Below are positions 5,816 to 8,128 of a stretch of DNA of 8,128 nucleotides, piece after piece (position 1 is the stretch's first letter; every line of letters begins with the position of its first letter). The notes beneath the pieces were generated by a model. It was given only the letters and a program-made list of their open reading frames with translations, did no database searches and was not told where the DNA came from. The translations under genes and the position numbers were made by a program. Source of the stretch: Chitinophagaceae bacterium (lineage in GTDB: Bacteria; Bacteroidota; Bacteroidia; Chitinophagales; Chitinophagaceae); contig JAJTCI010000093.1 in NCBI GenBank assembly GCA_021323155.1, positions 1 to 8,128 on the forward strand, read 5' to 3'.

Positions 5816-7381
5816 ATGGATCCTATCATCATACAGGTCATCATTGGCGTAGTCGCCCTAATCGTGGGCACTATAGCGGGTAAGGTCATTTTTGCAAAAA
5901 ACACCCGGAAACAGGTAGAAGACGCAGAATTACAGGCACAATCCATATTAAAAGAGGCGGAAATCAGGGCGGAGACGCTGAAAAAAGAGAAGCAACTGGA
6001 GGCCAAGGAGCGATTTGTGCAGCTGAAGGCCGAGCACGAGAAAGAAGTGCTGGAAAAGAACCGCCGCATTTCCGAAGCGGAGAACCGCGTCAAGCAAAAG
6101 GAGATGGCGATCAGCCAGAAAGAATCCTCCCTTGAAAAGCAGGTAAAGGAAAATGATGCGATAAAAGACAACCTCAACCGCCAGATCGACGTCGTTAACC
6201 AGAAACGCACGGAACTGGAAAAGCACCAGGAAGAACATATCCGCCGCCTGGAGAAAATTGCGGGCCTTACGGCGGACGAAGCCAGGTCACAATTGATCGA
6301 GAGCCTGAAACAGGAAGCCCAGACGCGGGCGCTTGGCATCCAGCAGGAGATCATCGAAGAAGCGAAACAAAAGGCAAACAAAGAGGCCCGGAAGGTCGTT
6401 ATCCAGTCCATACAGCGGACGGCCGCCGAGGTGACCATTGAAAATACCGTTACCGTATTCCAACTTGAAAGCGACGAGATCAAAGGCCAGATCATCGGCC
6501 GCGAAGGAAGAAACATCCGGGCGATCGAAGCTGCGACGGGCGTTGACCTGATCGTTGACGATACGCCGGAAGCGATCATCCTTTCATCATTCGACCCACT
6601 GCGCCGCGAGATCGCCAGGCTGGCCTTACAGCGCCTGGTGGCCGATGGACGTATCCACCCCGCGCGAATTGAAGAGGTGGTGGAAAAGACCAGGCGACAA
6701 CTGGAAGAGCAGGTGATGGAGATCGGTGAAAGGACCGTGATAGAACTCGGTATCCATGGATTGCACAAAGAACTGGTGCGGATCGTCGGCAAAATGCGAT
6801 TCCGTTCTTCATACGGTCAGAACCTTTTGATGCATAGCCGCGAAACAGCCAACCTCTGTGGCATTATGGCCGCGGAACTTGGATTGAATCCGAAGCTCGC
6901 CAAGAGAGCCGGCCTGCTGCATGATATCGGGAAAGTGCCTGATGAAGAAACTGAGCTGAGCCATGCGTTGCTCGGCGCGAAGCTCGCTGAGAAGTATGGA
7001 GAGAATCCCGCGGTGATCAACGCCATCGGCGCGCACCACGACGAAATGGAAATGCAATACGTGATCTCCCCTATCATCCAGGCCTGCGATGCCATCAGCG
7101 GCGCAAGACCAGGCGCGAGAAGAGAGATCATGCAACAATACCTGCAGCGTATCAAAGACCTGGAGAACCTGGCTTTGGCCTACCAGGGCGTTGAGAAAGC
7201 CTACGCGATACAGGCGGGAAGAGAGTTGCGCGTGATCGTTGAAGCAGACCGCGTAACGGACGGCGACAGCGATAAGCTGAGCTTTGATATCGCGCAGAAG
7301 ATACAGACCGATATGACCTATCCCGGCCAGATCAAAGTGACGGTGATCAGGGAGAAGAGAGCGGTGAATGTAGCGAGGTAG
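5816..7381 (+). CDS. rny: Ribonuclease Y, membrane-anchored endoribonuclease
   Basis: RNase Y makes the initiating endonucleolytic cuts in mRNA turnover at the inner face of the cytoplasmic membrane. The 521 residues match the family length and domain order. An N-terminal membrane helix is at about 4-27 (VIIGVVALIVGTIAG). A long charged coiled coil spans about 30-200. The KH RNA-binding domain (about 212-275) has the GxxG loop GREG at 228-231. The HD phosphohydrolase domain includes H340, the HD pair H369-D370 in LLHDIGK, H407-H408 in GAHHDE, and D425 in ACDAISGARPGARRE. The conserved C-terminal tail contains YPGQIKVTVIRE. All the expected metal-binding residues I could check are present. The ATG at 5816 is used because the upstream ATGs at 5761 and 5770 are out of frame. 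The gene appears to be transcribed alone and ends in a strong terminator. Confidence 0.98.
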   Translation: MDPIIIQVIIGVVALIVGTIAGKVIFAKNTRKQVEDAELQAQSILKEAEIRAETLKKEKQLEAKERFVQLKAEHEKEVLEKNRRISEAENRVKQKEMAISQKESSLEKQVKENDAIKDNLNRQIDVVNQKRTELEKHQEEHIRRLEKIAGLTADEARSQLIESLKQEAQTRALGIQQEIIEEAKQKANKEARKVVIQSIQRTAAEVTIENTVTVFQLESDEIKGQIIGREGRNIRAIEAATGVDLIVDDTPEAIILSSFDPLRREIARLALQRLVADGRIHPARIEEVVEKTRRQLEEQVMEIGERTVIELGIHGLHKELVRIVGKMRFRSSYGQNLLMHSRETANLCGIMAAELGLNPKLAKRAGLLHDIGKVPDEETELSHALLGAKLAEKYGENPAVINAIGAHHDEMEMQYVISPIIQACDAISGARPGARREIMQQYLQRIKDLENLALAYQGVEKAYAIQAGRELRVIVEADRVTDGDSDKLSFDIAQKIQTDMTYPGQIKVTVIREKRAVNVAR

Positions 7382-7443
7382 TTGAATTGCCGGCGCAACT
7401 GCCCGGTGACCTGCAGAGTGATAAACGCCTGTAATGAATATAT

Positions 7444-7486
7444 GATGGCAGCTGGTTATGTGAATAATTAGCTGCCATCTTTTTTT
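7444..7486 (+). terminator. Strong intrinsic terminator after rny
   Basis: GATGGCAGCT (7444-7453) pairs perfectly with AGCTGCCATC (7470-7479). Two G-T wobbles and four A-T pairs extend this inward to a GTGA tetraloop (7460-7463), giving a continuous 16-bp hairpin. Seven T residues follow (7480-7486). It lies 62 bp after the rny stop and separates rny from the next gene pair. Confidence 0.92.
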
Positions 7487-7532
7487 ACGTAATGTCTGCT
7501 TTTCTCTAAGTTCATTCTGAAAAACTCCCCAG

Positions 7533-7736
7533 ATGAACACCATTCTCTTTCGTGTAGGCCTGCTCTTGCTGCACATATTATTGAACGTAGTCGTTGTGTC
7601 TTATCTGACCCGGTTTGATCTTACCGGGAGTTGGCTGGCATTGACGGCATTTGTGTTGCTGCTTTTCTTTATGCTCGCATTGCTCATCCGGCACATTATC
7701 TCCTTTATCAATTACGCAAAACATAACTCCAAATGA
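7533..7736 (+). CDS. Small two-helix membrane protein of unknown function
   Basis: The 67-residue product has two hydrophobic segments. The first is at about residues 5-25 (LFRVGLLLLHILLNVVVVSYL) in shortened form GLLLLHILLNVVVV, and the second at about 33-56 with WLALTAFVLLLFFMLALL. A short basic tail (YAKHNSK) follows, so the protein is predicted to be an integral inner-membrane hairpin. No family is recognised. Its TGA stop overlaps the ATG of the next gene in an ATGA junction (7733-7736), which indicates translational coupling with the SPFH protein. It starts 46 bp after the rny terminator, yet no clear promoter box was seen. The gene is likely real because of the tight coupling and membrane-protein composition. 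Its role could be linked to the SPFH complex, which is inference. Confidence 0.75.
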   Translation: MNTILFRVGLLLLHILLNVVVVSYLTRFDLTGSWLALTAFVLLLFFMLALLIRHIISFINYAKHNSK

Positions 7737-8128
7737 TCACTACTTTTTTCTTTGTCCTCGCGCTTATTGTTTTCGGCCTGCTCTTCCAGGTGTTCAGGAA
7801 AAGCACTTACCGCGAGGAAGGTGGTGGTCTTCGCACAAAGAACCTCTGGAGACCGGTGGCAGCGATCATCCTTGCATTGGTGGTAGCCGCCATCAACCCG
7901 GTGGACGTTCAGCGTATTGACGCCGGTTACGTTGGTATCAAGGTGAGTAATGTAGGCGATGACCGCGGTATCGGCAAAACGGAATACGTTACAGGCTGGG
8001 TCTTCTATAACGCATGGATATCGCGCATCTATGAATTCCCGATCCACCAGCAACATATCGATTATGAAGAAGCAGACATCGTCACGCGTGGTGGATTCCG
8101 CGCTACCATCAAGCCATCGTTCAACTAT
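7733..8128 (+). CDS. SPFH/prohibitin-family membrane protein (C-terminus cut by window edge)
   Basis: The frame is open from the ATG at 7733 to the window end, giving 132 codons of a longer protein. Two hydrophobic stretches lie at about residues 3-21 (FFFVLALIVFGLLF) and 42-57 (VAAIILALVVAAINPV). They are followed by the start of an SPFH (band 7) domain: VQRIDAGYVGIKVSNVGD (59-76), then RIYEFPIHQQ and a beta strand with TRGGFRATIKPSFNY. Prohibitin-like SPFH proteins form large ring- or cage-shaped membrane assemblies that organise lipid domains or hold membrane proteases such as FtsH. The specific partner here is not known. Two membrane segments before the SPFH domain is more than the single anchor typical of prohibitins. 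The start overlaps the upstream small membrane gene by 4 bp. Confidence 0.85.
   Translation, partial: MITTFFFVLALIVFGLLFQVFRKSTYREEGGGLRTKNLWRPVAAIILALVVAAINPVDVQRIDAGYVGIKVSNVGDDRGIGKTEYVTGWVFYNAWISRIYEFPIHQQHIDYEEADIVTRGGFRATIKPSFNY

Noticed and set aside
5797..6792. Long (331-codon) minus-strand frame opposite rny
   Set aside because: It is antisense to the clearly conserved RNase Y gene and its Ser/Arg/Phe-rich translation is typical of a shadow frame.

Overview
The window looks like a chromosomal housekeeping segment from a member of the Bacteroidota, most likely a Chitinophagaceae-type or related lineage. The evidence is the gene order pheT / coiled-coil protein / zapA / rny, TAnnTTTG-like promoter -7 elements, the near absence of Shine-Dalgarno sequences, and the style of the proteins. 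No mobile element, phage, CRISPR array, rRNA or tRNA gene was recognised. Apart from a repeat insertion in pheT and some intergenic structure, this is an ordinary core region.

Layout. The left end (1-1332, minus strand) is the replicative helicase gene dnaB, whose C-terminal coding part lies outside the window. A 505-bp divergent intergenic region follows. It holds a perfect DnaA-box nonamer, a second near match, several small inverted repeats and a likely pheT promoter. Three genes then run together on the plus strand: pheT (1838-4294), a 96-residue coiled-coil protein (4307-4597) and zapA (4623-4928). The gaps between them are 12 and 25 bp, so they probably form one operon. After zapA comes a 70-bp array of seven degenerate 10-bp repeats, then an intrinsic terminator that works on the minus strand. 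That terminator belongs to a small lipoprotein gene (5074-5475, minus) lying convergent to the operon. A 340-bp AT-rich gap with a probable promoter leads to rny (5816-7381, plus), which ends in a very strong hairpin terminator. The right end carries a 67-residue two-helix membrane protein (7533-7736), overlapping by 4 bp the start of an SPFH/prohibitin-family membrane protein cut by the window edge.

How the genes fit together. dnaB serves chromosome replication, pheT charges tRNA(Phe), zapA with its coiled-coil neighbour probably serves Z-ring assembly, and rny starts mRNA decay at the membrane. The most interesting features are the in-frame tandem palindromic insertion near the PheT N-terminus, the DnaA box between dnaB and pheT, the helically phased 10-bp array after zapA, and the coiled-coil protein as a possible ZapB-like partner of ZapA.
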